From: Candidatus Methylacidiphilales bacterium
GTDB lineage: Bacteria > Verrucomicrobiota > Verrucomicrobiia > Methylacidiphilales > CAZTYG01
Direction of reading: 5' to 3'
Assembly: GCA_033875315.1 (NCBI GenBank)
Contig: JANRJG010000006.1
Coordinates: 1-64,000 of the forward strand
DNA length: 64,000 nucleotides
Shown here one piece after another: positions 37,148 to 45,233 of the stretch. Position numbers and translations under genes: made by a program. The notes below the pieces were generated by a model, which was given only the letters and a program-made list of their open reading frames with translations, ran no database searches and was not told the origin of the DNA. The stretch's first letter is position 1. Each line of letters opens with the position of its first letter.

Positions 37148-39255
37148 ATAAATTCCAATATTTGGTTATACTCTCCGTTTTCCTAACGGGTGCGCCGCTC
37201 CAAGCGGTGCAAACCACCCGCATCCTCATCGATTCCTTCTCCGATTGGGCCGAAGGCCGTCCACAGGGCACGGCGGTGGTGGAGCCCGGACGGCTGTCTA
37301 CCGCTCCCTCGTTCGCCCCGGTGGCGGAACTCAAGTCCGCCGTCCTCTGGGCCGGAGCCCTCGAACGCAACGGTTCGGTTCTGCTCGCCGCCGGGAAGCC
37401 GGGTGCTGTCTGGCGTCTGACCCCCTCCGGTCGCCTCGACAAGCTCACCGAATTCCAGGAACCCGACGTTTATGCGGTCGCGTCCGGACCCAAGGGTGAA
37501 GTTTATGCCGCACCTTCCCCGGGTGGAAAAATTTTCCGTCTCGGCGACCAGGGCCGGTTCGAGGAATTCTATCAGACCGGCGAGGACTTTGTTTGGGATT
37601 TGAAAGTGTCCCCCAGTGGTGTTCTTTTCGCCGCCACCGGCACCAAGGGGAAGATCCACCGCATCACGGGCAAGGGCCAGGGGCAGGTGTGGTTTGACTC
37701 CGATGAGGCCCATATCCGCTGTCTCGCATTCGACAGCGGGGGCAACCTCCTGGCTGGAAGTTCGGGAAGAGGTTTGCTCTACCGCATCACGGGCCGGGAC
37801 CAGGGGGTCGTGCTCCTCGACAGCGGAAAGGACGAGATCGCCGCCCTTGCGGTGGATTCAACAGGACGCATCTTCGCTGCTGCTTCATCCGGCACTGGAG
37901 GCAGCGGGGGCGGGGGTTCCTCGCCCGAACGTCCGCGCAGTGCCCGCCCGGCCATCACCCTGGAGACCGATGGGGAATCGCCACTGTCTTCCGTCGCCGC
38001 TTCATCCTCTACCCCGGGATCCGATTCCGTCCGCAGTCCTGCGGGTTCCTGCACTACGGACCTCTACGTTCTGGGTCGCGACCTCAGCCCGCAGAAACTG
38101 CGCGAATTCAAGGATGACATCGCCGCCCTGGCTGTTTCCGGCAACAAGACCTATGCCGCCTCCGCCGCCGATGGACGCATGTATCAGGTCAACGACGGCC
38201 GCGAAATCGCCCTGCTCGGGGGCATTGAGAAACAGCCGGTCATCGCCCTGCTAGGCCAGGGCGGCATCCTCACCGCATTGAGCCAGGGTCGCAGCCGGGT
38301 CTGGCGTTCCGGACCGGAAGGGGGTGGGACCTACCAGTCGAGGGTGATGGATTCCAAGACCTTCGCCCGCTGGGGTGCGTTCCGTGCCCAGGGGGAGGGG
38401 GACTGGACGGTGCGGACCCGCAGTGGCAACACCAGTGACCCCGACAAATCCTGGTATCCCTGGATGCCGCTGGACGGTGGAAAAATCGCCAGCCCGCAGG
38501 CCCGTTATCTCCAATTTGAAGTGAAACTCGAACGCGGGTCACTGGAACAGGTGGAAGTTTTCCTTCTCCCGGTGAACCAGCCCCCGCGCATCGATCTGCT
38601 GCGGGTGTTGGAGCCGGATACCGCTTACGAGGTCATGCTTCAGCCCGCGCCGCCGCCCCAGCCCCAGGGCGCGGACCAACTGGCCAAGGGGGCCGATGGC
38701 CCGCCCCTGCCACCCGCCCGTTTCCAACCCTCGACCGTCCGCGGTGCCCGCTCCGCTGCCTGGCAGGCATCCGACCCGAACGGCGACCGTCTGCGTTTCG
38801 CTGTCTATCTCAAAAGGGAAGGGGAAGGCGCCTGGGAATTGTTGGAAAAAGAATGGCTGCAGCCGGTTTTTTCGTGGGATGCCAGCGGCTGGCCCGACGG
38901 AGCCTACCGCTTCCGGGTTGTGGCTGACGACGGGCTCGACAATCCGGAAGAGGGAACCCTTCAAACGGAAAAAATCAGCGAAGCCCTGACCGTGGACCAC
39001 ACCCCGCCTTCGGCTGTGATCGTCCGCAAGACCCCGCTTCTGGTGGAAATCGCTGTTTCCGACCAGACCAGTGCGATTGCAGCCGCCTACTGTTCCACCA
39101 ATGGCCATGACTTTGAACCACTCCTGCCTGCCGACGGCATCAACGACAGTCTGCGCGAAACATTCCTTCTGCGCCGAAAGGAAGGCGCCACGTTGTTCTT
39201 CCGTGTCGAGGACAGCCATGGCAATGTCACTGGACTCCGGATTTTGCCGGACTGA
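37144..39255 (+). CDS. Exported beta-propeller-like protein
   Basis: 703 aa, signal peptide [20 protein letters not shown]. Residues ~60-240 hold five or so propeller blades (YAVASGPKGEVYAAPSPGGK; WDLKVSPSGVLFAATGTKGK; IRCLAFDSGGNLLAGSSGRG). A Gly/Ser/Pro-rich insert at ~250-300 interrupts them, and further blades follow. From ~480 a fibronectin-like pair appears (QASDPNGDRLRFAVYLKREG; GAYRFRVVADDGLDN). It is coupled by ATGA to the S55-like gene and is probably its partner or substrate. The second sequence-unlike-neighbours point is the insert only. Confidence 0.78.
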   Translation: MNKFQYLVILSVFLTGAPLQAVQTTRILIDSFSDWAEGRPQGTAVVEPGRLSTAPSFAPVAELKSAVLWAGALERNGSVLLAAGKPGAVWRLTPSGRLDKLTEFQEPDVYAVASGPKGEVYAAPSPGGKIFRLGDQGRFEEFYQTGEDFVWDLKVSPSGVLFAATGTKGKIHRITGKGQGQVWFDSDEAHIRCLAFDSGGNLLAGSSGRGLLYRITGRDQGVVLLDSGKDEIAALAVDSTGRIFAAASSGTGGSGGGGSSPERPRSARPAITLETDGESPLSSVAASSSTPGSDSVRSPAGSCTTDLYVLGRDLSPQKLREFKDDIAALAVSGNKTYAASAADGRMYQVNDGREIALLGGIEKQPVIALLGQGGILTALSQGRSRVWRSGPEGGGTYQSRVMDSKTFARWGAFRAQGEGDWTVRTRSGNTSDPDKSWYPWMPLDGGKIASPQARYLQFEVKLERGSLEQVEVFLLPVNQPPRIDLLRVLEPDTAYEVMLQPAPPPQPQGADQLAKGADGPPLPPARFQPSTVRGARSAAWQASDPNGDRLRFAVYLKREGEGAWELLEKEWLQPVFSWDASGWPDGAYRFRVVADDGLDNPEEGTLQTEKISEALTVDHTPPSAVIVRKTPLLVEIAVSDQTSAIAAAYCSTNGHDFEPLLPADGINDSLRETFLLRRKEGATLFFRVEDSHGNVTGLRILPD

Positions 39256-39258
39256 TCT

Positions 39259-39930
39259 ATGTTTGCTCCATCCACCCTTCTCGATCTTGCCTCCACCGCC
39301 CACGCGACTCTTTTTGATGGGGCCGGCCAGGCTTGGGAGGTTCTTCCGCGTATCGCCGCCTACCTCGATGCCAATCTCCGGCCGGGCAACCATGGAAGGG
39401 TTGTCGGCACCCCCCATATTGGTGGGCGCGTGTTCATCGGCGAGGGCACGGTGGTTGAACCCGGCGCCTGCATCCTCGGTCCGGCCTGGATCGGCAAGGA
39501 CTGCCACATCCGCCACGGGGCCTACATCCGCGAGCAGGTCATCGTGGGTGACGGCTGTGTCGTTGGCAACAGCACGGAGATCAAAAACAGCGTATTATTC
39601 AACGGCGTCCAAGTACCCCACTTCAGTTACGTCGGTGATTCCATCCTCGGTCACAGGGTCCACCTGGGAGCGGGGGTGATTCTCTCAAACTTTCGGTTAG
39701 ATGGCCGGCCTATCATGGTGCGTGCCGGGGGAGACAAGATCCCGAGCGGCCTGCGCAAATTCGGGGCCATCATTGGTGACCGGGCCGAAGTGGGCTGCCA
39801 TTCAGTCCTCAACCCCGGATCGGTCCTCGGCCGGGAAGCCCTTGTCTATCCGGGCACCATTTGGCAGGGCTTTCTTCCCGCCGGCAAGACAGCGCGGATG
39901 CCCGAGCCGTTCGGTAAAATCGTCGGTTGA
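39259..39930 (+). CDS. Left-handed beta-helix (hexapeptide) acyltransferase-like protein
   Basis: 223 aa. Hexapeptide repeats run from ~45 to 200 (GGRVFIGEGTVVEPGACILG; IGKDCHIRHGAYIREQVIVG; GHRVHLGAGVILSNF), as in the C-terminal half of GlmU and in sugar-nucleotide pyrophosphorylase/acetyltransferases. No N-terminal nucleotidyltransferase domain is present. The product may acetylate an amino sugar or bind a nucleotide sugar. ATG at 39259 lies 3 bp after the propeller gene stop, so it is co-transcribed. Confidence 0.8.
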   Translation: MFAPSTLLDLASTAHATLFDGAGQAWEVLPRIAAYLDANLRPGNHGRVVGTPHIGGRVFIGEGTVVEPGACILGPAWIGKDCHIRHGAYIREQVIVGDGCVVGNSTEIKNSVLFNGVQVPHFSYVGDSILGHRVHLGAGVILSNFRLDGRPIMVRAGGDKIPSGLRKFGAIIGDRAEVGCHSVLNPGSVLGREALVYPGTIWQGFLPAGKTARMPEPFGKIVG

Positions 39931-39935
39931 TTCCC

Positions 39936-39952
39936 AACCAGCCTTGCTGGTT
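39936..39952 (+). terminator. Hairpin AACCAGC-CTT-GCTGGTT after the hexapeptide gene
   Basis: A perfect 7-bp stem with a 3-nt loop starts 5 bases after the stop codon. Only TTT follows, so termination strength is uncertain. It ends the 33.2-39.9 kb plus-strand unit. Confidence 0.45.
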
Positions 39953-39988
39953 TGCCGGTGATGCGGCAGCCCGCTTGATGTTTGACTG

Positions 39989-40007
39989 CTGCTTGAGGTG
40001 CAAGCAG
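39989..40007. terminator. Second hairpin CTGCTTG-AGGTG-CAAGCAG
   Basis: Perfect 7-bp inverted repeat in the spacer between convergent genes, with AAAAA at 40012-40016 (a U-run only if transcribed from the minus strand is not placed after the stem). Possibly part of a bidirectional terminator. Confidence 0.35.
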
Positions 40008-40093
40008 GGACAAAAATTCAGCAACAGATTGGCTATCAGAGCCTACCTCCGGCCGGACTGGAATAGCTGGAAGGCGATGATCGTCTGGAGGAA

Positions 40094-40567
40094 TCAGCGC
40101 TGGCCGGTATTGGGGGGGATGATTTGTTCGGCGGCGGGGGTGGTCGGCGTGGTGCTGGTCGGGGTGACGGAGTAGGTGGCGGACGGGGCGCCCTCATTCC
40201 AGCGCAGGGCCAGGGCCCGGCCTTTCTGGTAGCTGCCGTTCCAGTCGCTGACCTGGGTGATGCCCTCGCCCTGGACCAGGATGGCGTGGGCGCCGAGTTC
40301 GGCCGCTTCTTTCTGCATGGCGCGCAGAATGGCATCGTCGGAGGCAAGGGTGCTGGCCTTGCTGCCGACGGTGCCAATGACGGTGTAGGGCCGTGCCGGC
40401 TTTTCAAAGAGGATTTCCACCTGGGCAGAATTGGTCGGCTGGTAGAGGGTGCTGCTGGTGCGGGCAGCCGAGCCGGTGGTGCAAGAAGTGAGGGCCAGAA
40501 GTCCGAGAACAGCGGGAGCCAGGATCAAGACGAATGGGATGCGGGCGCTTTTCGTTTGGGTGATCAT
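40094..40567 (-). CDS. Small lipoprotein (DUF4156-like)
   Basis: 157 aa. Lipoprotein signal with lipobox LLALTSC, so lipid-anchored. The mature part resembles small envelope lipoproteins of the DUF4156/YbjQ-like kind: VEILFEKPARPYTVIGTVGS, then ILRAMQKEAAELGAHAILVQ. The C-terminus is a Thr/Pro-rich tail. Function unknown. ATG at 40567 is the start that gives the signal peptide. Confidence 0.75.
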   Translation of the reverse strand: MITQTKSARIPFVLILAPAVLGLLALTSCTTGSAARTSSTLYQPTNSAQVEILFEKPARPYTVIGTVGSKASTLASDDAILRAMQKEAAELGAHAILVQGEGITQVSDWNGSYQKGRALALRWNEGAPSATYSVTPTSTTPTTPAAEQIIPPNTGQR

Positions 40568-40636
40568 GACCTCAAAAGGAGCGAGCCGCAGGAGGGACAA
40601 GCTAAAAGTTGAAGGAGGGCGGATGGGGGGATCCAG

Positions 40637-40664
40637 TTTTAGGTTTTAAGTATTGAGTTTAAGC
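40637..40664. repeat. AT-rich 7-bp tandem repeat, 4 units (TTTTAGG TTTTAAG TATTGAG TTTAAGC)
   Basis: Four heptamers upstream of the lipoprotein gene. The unit resembles that at 62742-62769 and contrasts with the GC-rich surroundings. Confidence 0.7.
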
Positions 40665-40729
40665 ATCGGAGGGTAGGTCTCAAAACGAAGACGGGAAAGT
40701 TGAGGCAGATGCTAGATGGCGGATTTTCG

Positions 40730-40806
40730 GGAACTGGAAACGGAAAACTGAACACTGAAAACAGGGAACGGGGAACGGGGAACGGGGAAGGGGGAAGGGG
40801 GAAGGG
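40730..40806. repeat. 7-bp tandem repeat array, 11 units
   Basis: Exactly 77 bp: GGAACTG, GAAACGG, AAAACTG, AACACTG, AAAACAG, GGAACGG x3, GGAAGGG x3. The left end is degenerate and the right end perfect, which suggests recent expansion from the right. It runs straight into the hairpin at 40798-40820. Confidence 0.9.
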
Positions 40807-40820
40807 ATTCCCCGTCTACA
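40798..40820. terminator. GGGGAA-TTCCCC hairpin followed by GTCTACA, copy B
   Basis: GGATTCCCCGTCTACA (40805-40820) is identical to 8466-8481, and both copies form the same GGGGAA/TTCCCC stem. It lies 24 bp beyond the stop of the peroxidase gene, the same placement as copy A behind exbD. Confidence 0.45.
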
Positions 40821-40843
40821 GAGGGCTGCGGAAGGCGGAATGG

Positions 40844-42211
40844 TCAGGGGACGCTGTACGTGAAACGGTAGAACATCTTGTTGGCGGATGTGGGGAAATT
40901 CCGAACGATCATTCCATTGGCGTCCGAGGTGATCGTGGCGACATCGGTCCAAGTCGTCAGGTCGGTGGAAGATTGCAGTTGGTAGTCGAGGTTGGCGGCG
41001 GCGTTGCAGGTCAGGGTCATGGTGCCATTGCCGTTGAGGACCATGGAGGTCGCGGAGTCAGGGAGTACGATCAGGCTCAAGTTGCCGTTGACGTCGAAGG
41101 GATTGGACCATTTGGGGTCGGTGTAGACGTTGGAACCGGTGAGGGTTTTGAGGAAGGCCTCGAGGTCGGCGCGTTGCTGGGCGGTGAGATTGAGGTTTTG
41201 CACCTGGCCGCCGGGGCGTTGCAGGCGGGGGTCCAAGTTGGTGTTGTTGGCGGGGATCGCATTGTAGTGGGCGATGACCGCAGCCAGCGTGGTGAGCGAC
41301 CCGTCGTGCATGAAAGGGCCGTTGGTGGTGCTTCCGCCGGGAGCCATGAGATCACGCAGGCTGGGGGACCGGGTATTGGTCAGGTCGGTCCCGCCGGAGA
41401 GAGAGGCGACGATGCCGTTGTTGCGGCTGTTGGGATCGATGTCGAATTCCGGAGGGCGGTGACAGCCGGCGCAACCGGCACCATTCGGACCCGGCGCGGC
41501 GAGGTAGAGGGCCTTGCCGGCATTTTCGTTGGCGGTGAAGTTGGGGAAGTTTTGATTCTCCCCGTTGACTTGGGCCCGGCCGGTATCGTATTTGCTGTCG
41601 AAGGACTGGATGCTGCGCACGAATTGGGCCAGGGATTGTTGGATACGGGATTCCGTGATGTCCGGAGTGTCGAAGGTCATGGCGAAAAGGACGCGGTATT
41701 CCGGGATGGCGGAAAGTTTGCTCTCGAGATCGGTAAAGGCGGGGTCACCGGAGGTGCCGCTGAAGCCCATTTCGGTGTGGTCCTGGATGGGCTGGGTGGT
41801 CTGGGCCTCGAGGCTGGCGGCGCGTTCGTTCCAAAAGAACTTGGCCTCGGTGCCGAAGCGGGCATTGATGAGTCGCATGGAGTGGCGGCCGGTGGTGCCA
41901 TTGACGCCGACGCTGGCGGTGGCGTTGTCGGAGAACGCATGGGCCTGCTGGTGGCAGGAACTGCAACTGACGGTGTTGTTTCTCGAGAGGCGTTTGTCGT
42001 GGAAGAGGACGCGCCCGAGGGTGGCGCCTGCATCGGTGATGGGATTGCCGGAGGTGTTGTCCTTCGTGATGTAAGCGGGTTTGGTTTGGTTGGCGTAGTT
42101 GTCCAGGGAAGTCAGGTCAATGACTCCGTTTTGAGCCTGTAATGGAAGAGGGAGCAGGAAGATCAGGACCGGGAAGTGCCGGTGACCCAATTGCAAAGTA
42201 GAGAGAAACAT
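40844..42211 (-). CDS. Di-heme cytochrome c peroxidase/MauG-family protein with C-terminal beta domain
   Basis: 455 aa with a signal peptide (FPVLIFLLPLPLQAQ). Two CXXCH heme sites, VSCSSCHQQAHAF and GCAGCHRPPEFD, with the family stretches GRVLFHDKRLSRNNTVSC, LINARFGTEAKFFWNERA and GPFMHDGSLTTLAAVIAHYN. Members reduce peroxide or oxidise protein side chains in the periplasm. About 80 extra C-terminal residues (YQLQSSTDLTTWTDVATITS) form a beta module common on exported Verrucomicrobiota proteins. ATG at 42211; no Shine-Dalgarno seen. Confidence 0.9.
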   Translation of the reverse strand: MFLSTLQLGHRHFPVLIFLLPLPLQAQNGVIDLTSLDNYANQTKPAYITKDNTSGNPITDAGATLGRVLFHDKRLSRNNTVSCSSCHQQAHAFSDNATASVGVNGTTGRHSMRLINARFGTEAKFFWNERAASLEAQTTQPIQDHTEMGFSGTSGDPAFTDLESKLSAIPEYRVLFAMTFDTPDITESRIQQSLAQFVRSIQSFDSKYDTGRAQVNGENQNFPNFTANENAGKALYLAAPGPNGAGCAGCHRPPEFDIDPNSRNNGIVASLSGGTDLTNTRSPSLRDLMAPGGSTTNGPFMHDGSLTTLAAVIAHYNAIPANNTNLDPRLQRPGGQVQNLNLTAQQRADLEAFLKTLTGSNVYTDPKWSNPFDVNGNLSLIVLPDSATSMVLNGNGTMTLTCNAAANLDYQLQSSTDLTTWTDVATITSDANGMIVRNFPTSANKMFYRFTYSVP

Positions 42212-42355
42212 AATAGGGATCAGGAAGGTTGAAGGACTTATGAGTAAAACAAATAGAAGTGCAAATAGTTGCGCCGGTTTTTAAGAAAATGCCAGATCGG
42301 GAAGGACTGAGATCGGCTTCAAGCGCCACGGAGCGGGGATGCGGCTTACTAAATC

Positions 42356-42371
42356 AGGGTTCATCAACCCT
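42356..42371. terminator. Hairpin AGGGTT-CATC-AACCCT
   Basis: Perfect 6-bp stem about 100 bp beyond the stop of the membrane-protein gene in an otherwise empty 262-bp spacer. No T-run; weak candidate. Confidence 0.3.
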
Positions 42372-42473
42372 CCAAGGGGCAATCGGCAACTGATCCGGCC
42401 CTTCATGAACCTTTCCCCAAGGTTCTTGGATTTGGGATGGTTCTTCCACTCCTCTTGTGATCAGGAACCGAAA

Positions 42474-43670
42474 TCAGGGGGTGATTCCCGGAATCGCGCC
42501 GCCAATGATCTGGTTCATGCCCACCAGCTCCGAGAACAGGCCGATGTTGCCGGCCAGGAACCAGAGGGAGAAGGAGGGTGGTTTTTCGTGCCGGATCAGG
42601 AGGTTGAACGCCAGGGTGAGGGGCAGCACGACGCGGCAGACGGTGCGGGCTTCCGCCCAGACGGCGGGTCCGAGCACAAGCAGAAGCAGGGCGAAGCCGA
42701 TACCCATGCGCCAGAAGGGGTCATCTTGGTGTTTCTTCAAGTTCAGGGCGAGGTAAAGGGATTGCACGAACAAACAAAACGGAATGGACAAGGTGAGCAG
42801 ACCGTACAGAGAGGGATGTTTTGCAAAGGAGGCCCAAAATTCACTCAGGGCGGGCCAGACAGCGGTCAAAGGGAGGGCGAAGTTTCCAGAGCCCACGAGT
42901 GACCCATGTGCCCTGTAAAGGAAATGGATGTAAACCAACCAAAGGGCAAGCGGAAGGAGGACCAGTGTCAGACGGAGCAGGGAGGAGGGCCACGATGCTG
43001 GGTTGTGGAAGCGTCCTTTCCAAACGGCGAGGAGCGAACAGCAGGCGGTTTCGCGGGTGAGGAGGGATAAGCTGAATAAGGTGTTGCCGGCGTATCCCGG
43101 GAAAGTCACGGCTGCCAGCCCGAGCACTGCGGAAGGCAGGTCGGTGAGTGATCTGGTTAGGGAAAAAAGCGACCCAGAGCCGAGGGCGCAGGCCACCAAG
43201 CAGGACAGGTCCCTGATGGACTGCAGCCTGGTGATCCGGGCCACAAGGACCAGTAGAGCCAGCCAGCAAAGCGGATTGATGAGGGCGAATACCTGGATTT
43301 TGCGCACGGGATCCTGGTTCCAAGTGGCCAACCAGACCAGGGCGGGCATGAAGATGCGACGAGCCCGGTAGCTGGGGCTGTCCAAAGCCCGGGTCAGTCC
43401 GGGGTGACGGAGCGTGGGGTCGAAGGCCATCTGGACATAGTATTGCGCGTCATAGCCCGCGGGGGAATTGCGCGGCGGGGCCAGTTTCCGGATTTCGGGA
43501 AGGCTTGTTTGTTCATGCGATTGCCCGAACAGAATGAGACGCTCGAGTCCCCTGGGTTTCTGGCATGCGAGCACGAACCAATGGGGCGGGATGGATAGCA
43601 GGAGAAGCGCGGCTGCGGCGGCACATACGATGACTGCGCCTTTCCCCGACCAAAAGTCCGTCTTAAACAC
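42474..43670 (-). CDS. Polytopic membrane protein, glycosyltransferase-C-like
   Basis: 398 aa, about nine to ten hydrophobic helices. After the first helix comes a periplasmic loop with SPAGYDAQYYVQMAFDPTLR, a GYDGQFY-like motif seen in membrane glycosyltransferase-like proteins of envelope polysaccharide formation. Short loops carry Arg-rich turns. The start is GTG at 43670; no in-frame ATG occurs before residue 104. It follows the duplicated-domain gene by 13 bp and ends the gcvT unit. Function is not certain. Confidence 0.7.
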   Translation of the reverse strand: MFKTDFWSGKGAVIVCAAAAALLLLSIPPHWFVLACQKPRGLERLILFGQSHEQTSLPEIRKLAPPRNSPAGYDAQYYVQMAFDPTLRHPGLTRALDSPSYRARRIFMPALVWLATWNQDPVRKIQVFALINPLCWLALLVLVARITRLQSIRDLSCLVACALGSGSLFSLTRSLTDLPSAVLGLAAVTFPGYAGNTLFSLSLLTRETACCSLLAVWKGRFHNPASWPSSLLRLTLVLLPLALWLVYIHFLYRAHGSLVGSGNFALPLTAVWPALSEFWASFAKHPSLYGLLTLSIPFCLFVQSLYLALNLKKHQDDPFWRMGIGFALLLLVLGPAVWAEARTVCRVVLPLTLAFNLLIRHEKPPSFSLWFLAGNIGLFSELVGMNQIIGGAIPGITP

Positions 43671-43683
43671 TGGGATCCGCCGT

Positions 43684-44625
43684 TTAATCGATCAGGAAGG
43701 AAGCGTCGAGGAGGTCATCCATGCGGACGTTGGTCAGGATCCACACGCCGGTCTGTGGGTCGAGGCGGTAGAAGAACTGCCAGCGGAGGGGTTTCTTCTC
43801 GGTGGAGACGAGGTAGGTGAGCAGCCGCAGGCGCGGGCTGAGGGGGCGGTTGTCGAGCAAGTTGTAAGAAAGAATTTTGCCGTATTCTTGTTCGGACTGG
43901 CGTGCCTTCTCCTCGAAGGCCTTGACGGCGGCGGCCTCGCCGGCCAGTTCACTCCCGAGAATGAGGTCGGCGAAGGCTTCCGGGATGGCCCCGCTCTGGA
44001 GATTGATGAAAAATTTCTCGTTCTTGAGGAAGACGGGTTCGGGCGGCTTGGCCGAAGAGGGGATGGAAGGGAAGTAATTGCGCAGATCATCGGCCTTGAG
44101 ATTGGCCAGGGTCCAGTCGTTGCCGATGGGTGCGAAGAAGAGGAAGCGCCAGCGGACAGGGCGTTTTTCGTGTTCGACGATGTAGGTCAAAAGGAGGAGG
44201 CGGTCGCCGATGCGGCGGCTATCGAGCAGGTTGTAGTATTTGATCCGTCCGTAGGCCTGGATGCTGCCGCGGGTGACCTGGGTGAAGCTGTCGATGGCAT
44301 CTTTTTCCTGGAGAAGCTTGGAGCCGTCGAAGAGTTTGAGGAAGGCCTGTTCGATGGACTGTTCGGCGAGGGTGGAAAAGAAGAGTTTGATGCGTTCCTC
44401 GACACGGGCGGGGAGGGTGTTGTCAGAAACGGTGTTGCCGCGGGCCTGGACGGGTTCGATGGGCCGGAAGGGAGCCGGGTTCTGCGCGGACAGATGCTGG
44501 GTGATGGAGAATAAACAAAGGAAGAGGAGGCGGGAAAGGAAAACGGTGGGAGCTGACCGGGCGGACTGGGAAGCCCGGCTACCCTGGGGTGGGGACAAAG
44601 CGGGACGCTGGAAAAGGCCGTTCAT
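43684..44625 (-). CDS. Exported protein with two tandem copies of one ~110-aa domain
   Basis: 313 aa, signal-like segment VFLSRLLFLCLFSITQHLSA. Residues ~85-195 and ~205-313 are internal repeats: GRIKYYNLLDSRRIGDRLLL versus GKILSYNLLDNRPLSPRLRL, and EKRPVRWRFLFFAPIGNDWT versus EKKPLRWQFFYRLDPQTGVW. The fold looks like an NTF2/SnoaL-type or DUF3887-type alpha+beta domain. Ligand unknown. ATG at 44625 overlaps the MBL gene stop (ATGA). Confidence 0.78.
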   Translation of the reverse strand: MNGLFQRPALSPPQGSRASQSARSAPTVFLSRLLFLCLFSITQHLSAQNPAPFRPIEPVQARGNTVSDNTLPARVEERIKLFFSTLAEQSIEQAFLKLFDGSKLLQEKDAIDSFTQVTRGSIQAYGRIKYYNLLDSRRIGDRLLLLTYIVEHEKRPVRWRFLFFAPIGNDWTLANLKADDLRNYFPSIPSSAKPPEPVFLKNEKFFINLQSGAIPEAFADLILGSELAGEAAAVKAFEEKARQSEQEYGKILSYNLLDNRPLSPRLRLLTYLVSTEKKPLRWQFFYRLDPQTGVWILTNVRMDDLLDASFLID

Positions 44626-45230
44626 CGGGGTTGCAGAAGCGGCAGGAGACGGGATTTGCCGTCCCGGACCAGGGTGGTTCCATGGGCGAAGGCGCAATGT
44701 TCAAAGCCAAGTTTGGCTAGGGGCCCGAGCGAGAGACGCAGGGCGGCCGGGTCGGAACAGTATTTGTCCGGGAGGCGGGAGAGACCGGTTTCCGCGAGGT
44801 TGATGAGCGCATCGCCAAGGATGAGCAACTTGAGGTGGGGGATGTGAAGGGCGTGTTCCCCGGGGGCTGCCCCGGCGAGGGGCAGGGGGTGGACGCCGTG
44901 GATGGAAGGGGCGGTTTCCAGGACGACATCGGGCTTGTAGGAAATGTCACGGGTCGCCATGGCGGAAAAGGCCGTGGGGATATTGAAGGATTTTTTCCAA
45001 GCGACGGAAGCTCGCTCGTGGTTGCCGTTGGTCAGCACAATCAGGACGGGCTGGCCGAGTCCGAGAATGGCATCGCGCACTCCCGGGACTTCTTCGATCG
45101 GGTCGACAAGGATCACCTTGCCCTCGTGGCTGAAGGCGTGGGCGGTGAGGGTGACGCGTGCCGTTGGGGAATGGGCGGACCATTCCACCAAACCGGGCAG
45201 CGGGAAGTGGCATTCCGGTTTGGTCGCCAT
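44622..45230 (-). CDS. MBL-fold metallo-hydrolase-like protein
   Basis: 202 aa. Small metallo-beta-lactamase fold: ILVDPIEEV, then TNGNHERAS in place of the usual HxHxDH, HIPHLKLLILGDALIN and FAHGTTLVRDG. The first metal motif is degenerate, so activity may be reduced or use one metal. It lies 3 bp after gcvH and is coupled by ATGA to the next gene. Confidence 0.82.
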   Translation of the reverse strand: MATKPECHFPLPGLVEWSAHSPTARVTLTAHAFSHEGKVILVDPIEEVPGVRDAILGLGQPVLIVLTNGNHERASVAWKKSFNIPTAFSAMATRDISYKPDVVLETAPSIHGVHPLPLAGAAPGEHALHIPHLKLLILGDALINLAETGLSRLPDKYCSDPAALRLSLGPLAKLGFEHCAFAHGTTLVRDGKSRLLPLLQPR

Positions 45231-45233
45231 CGG

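Noticed and set aside
40730-40806. CRISPR array
   Set aside because: Units are 7 bp with no spacers, and no cas gene is present.
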